Assembly: GCA_947652325.1 (NCBI GenBank)
Contig: CANTCQ010000006.1
Coordinates: 1 to 64,000, forward strand
Direction of reading: 5' to 3'
Length of the DNA: 64,000 nucleotides
Source: an uncultured Mycoplasmatota bacterium
GTDB taxonomy: Bacteria; Bacillota_I; Bacilli_A; RF39; UBA660
Below, piece after piece: positions 59,337 to 64,000 of this stretch. The translations under genes were made by a program, and so were the position numbers. How positions within the stretch are numbered: the stretch's first letter is position 1; the number at the start of each line of letters is the position of its first letter. The notes beneath the pieces are model-generated. The model searched no databases. It saw nothing but the letters and a program-made list of their open reading frames with translations, and was not told the origin of the DNA.

Positions 59337-59879
59337 ATGGACAATATAAAAGTAGGAGATAAACTTACTATACATTGCTATAAACATAATGGTATATTGC
59401 ATCGAGTTTGTGAAGAAGCAACCATACTAGAAATAACAGAAGAAAAACTAGTATGTGCAAATGATAAAACAAAAATAACAGAAAATGATGGAAGAAGTTA
59501 CAACACAAATGAATTAGCCATTTTAATTTTTTATAAAAAAAATTGGTTTAATATAATTGCTCAGTTAAAACAACAAGGTTTATTTTATTATTGTAATGTG
59601 GCATCTCCCTACATAATTGATGGAAATATAATAAAATATATTGATTACGATTTAGACTTAAGGGTATTTCCAGACGGCGGATTTCGAATATTGGATAGAA
59701 ATGAATACAAATACCATAAACGTATAATGAAATATAATAATGACTTAGATAAGATTATTAAAGCAGAATTGCAAAAATTAATTGTTTTAAAAAAAGAAGA
59801 AAAAGCCCCTTTTAATAAGGAAATAATCAATAATTATTATCAGAAATATGTAAATTTGAATAAAAATGCTAAATTTTAG
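59337..59879 (+). CDS. DUF402 nucleoside phosphatase-like protein
   Basis: 180 residues from ATG 59337 (GAGAGAG upstream; ATG 59334 equally possible; TTG 59307 lies in the promoter). The DUF402 signature FYYCNVASPYIIDGNIIKYI, then YDLDLRVFPDGGFRILDRNEY, matches the Ntdp family of nucleoside tri-/diphosphatases in Firmicutes with acidic metal ligands (IDYDLD). It is the last gene before the rRNA operon and ends in a strong hairpin. Confidence 0.85.
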   Translation: MDNIKVGDKLTIHCYKHNGILHRVCEEATILEITEEKLVCANDKTKITENDGRSYNTNELAILIFYKKNWFNIIAQLKQQGLFYYCNVASPYIIDGNIIKYIDYDLDLRVFPDGGFRILDRNEYKYHKRIMKYNNDLDKIIKAELQKLIVLKKEEKAPFNKEIINNYYQKYVNLNKNAKF

Positions 59880-59888
59880 CATTTTTTT
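59862..59888 (+). terminator. Intrinsic terminator
   Basis: AAAATGCTAAA/TTTTAGCATTTT plus T-run; overlaps the DUF402 stop. Confidence 0.88.
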
Positions 59889-60025
59889 GTTGCGTTTACA
59901 TAGAATATAGAGTAAAATGTAAAACAGTTGATGAAAAGAATCAGCTAAAAAAAGACCAAATCAATTACATTTTACAATGGAAAATAACAAAAAAATGTAA
60001 ATTACAAAAAAAATGTAAAAAAGTG

Positions 60026-60054
60026 TTGACATAAAAATAAAGATTTGGTATATT
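60026..60054 (+). promoter_or_regulatory. rRNA operon promoter
   Basis: TTGACA (60026-60031), 17-bp spacer, TATATT (60049-60054), with AT-rich UP-like sequence upstream. A boxA-like CTTTGAAAACTAAG follows at about 60092. Confidence 0.88.
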
Positions 60055-60164
60055 ACAAATGCGCGTATGAAAAGAGCGCGAGAAAATGATCTTTGAAAAC
60101 TAAGTAAAAAAGTCAATTTTGAGTAGCTTAGATTAAACTTATATAATATAGATTATAATAATCT

Positions 60165-61715
<1,551 letters not shown>

Positions 61716-61934
61716 ATGGAGTTATTACTTATAGAAAAAAACCGTTTGAAACCTTCGGGGTTAGCGCATTTGATTGCGAAAAGGTTTCAAATTAAGCTAC
61801 AAAGGCTTGTTTTACTTGGTTTTGAGAGATTATTCTCTCTAAGATTTTGTTCTTTGAAAACTAGATAATGTAAATTTTGAGTAGTCATTTAATGACATTA
61901 AGATCTCAAAACTCATCAATTAGATAACTTTGGT
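61716..61934 (+). other. 16S-23S spacer without tRNA
   Basis: About 219 nt, no tRNA-Ile or tRNA-Ala. Complementary processing-type arms (GTTTGAAACCTT/AAGGTTTCAAA, about 61744 and 61780) and a second boxA, TTCTTTGAAAACTAGA at about 61850. Confidence 0.85.

Positions 61935-64000
<2,066 letters not shown>

Overview
The window is AT-rich DNA from a low-GC Gram-positive-type bacterium that uses the standard genetic code (TGA is a stop, TGG is Trp). It has a + strand rRNA operon at the right end. The 3' end of the 16S (a CCCTACG/CGTGGGG type helix 45 before the anti-SD) looks like Mollicutes. Together with the gene content (CdaA/YbbR, YeeN-type YebC, MutY, Ku/LigD, GH25 lysozyme, M26 protease) this suggests a gut Bacilli lineage close to Mollicutes/Erysipelotrichia, such as the uncultured RF39-like groups. 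That placement is an inference.

Layout. 1-5.1 kb is the right part of a Tn4451-like mobilizable element: the tail of a large serine recombinase, a hairpin-rich putative oriT, a MobV relaxase and a cargo run (unknown protein, phosphotransferase, NTF2-like, uracil-DNA glycosylase-like). 5.3-27.2 kb looks like resident chromosome: a 2881-residue cohesin/dockerin/M26 protease surface protein, a P-type ATPase, an ABC exporter, small enzymes, MutY, a GH25 lysozyme, a minimal Ku + ligase NHEJ pair followed by a PIN-like protein, and a membrane protein.

27.2-46.7 kb is accessory. It starts with a probable ~505-nt structured non-coding RNA on the minus strand, with its own consensus promoter and terminator. 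Next come decayed genes and an MBL hydrolase. A radical SAM / carbamoyltransferase / zincin cassette follows, lying between two diverged ~145-bp direct repeats. After a broken FAD oxidoreductase there is a Lamassu/ABC-3C-like SMC-ATPase plus nuclease defence pair (nuclease gene frameshifted). It is divergent from a Schlafen-AlbA/HTH regulator that heads an operon with HD, MBL and methyltransferase enzymes. The accessory stretch ends with a second Tn4451-like module (MobP relaxase, TnpV, serine recombinase) beside tRNA-Gly.

46.9-64 kb is core: exported and membrane proteins, ZIP transporter, patatin, YebC, CdaA-CdaR (c-di-AMP), a lipoprotein, enolase, a 37-codon double-glycine-leader peptide gene, CtpA-type S41 protease, a DUF402 protein and the rRNA operon (16S, tRNA-free spacer, 23S running off the edge). 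Most core transcription units end in clear intrinsic terminators, while the accessory genes largely lack them.
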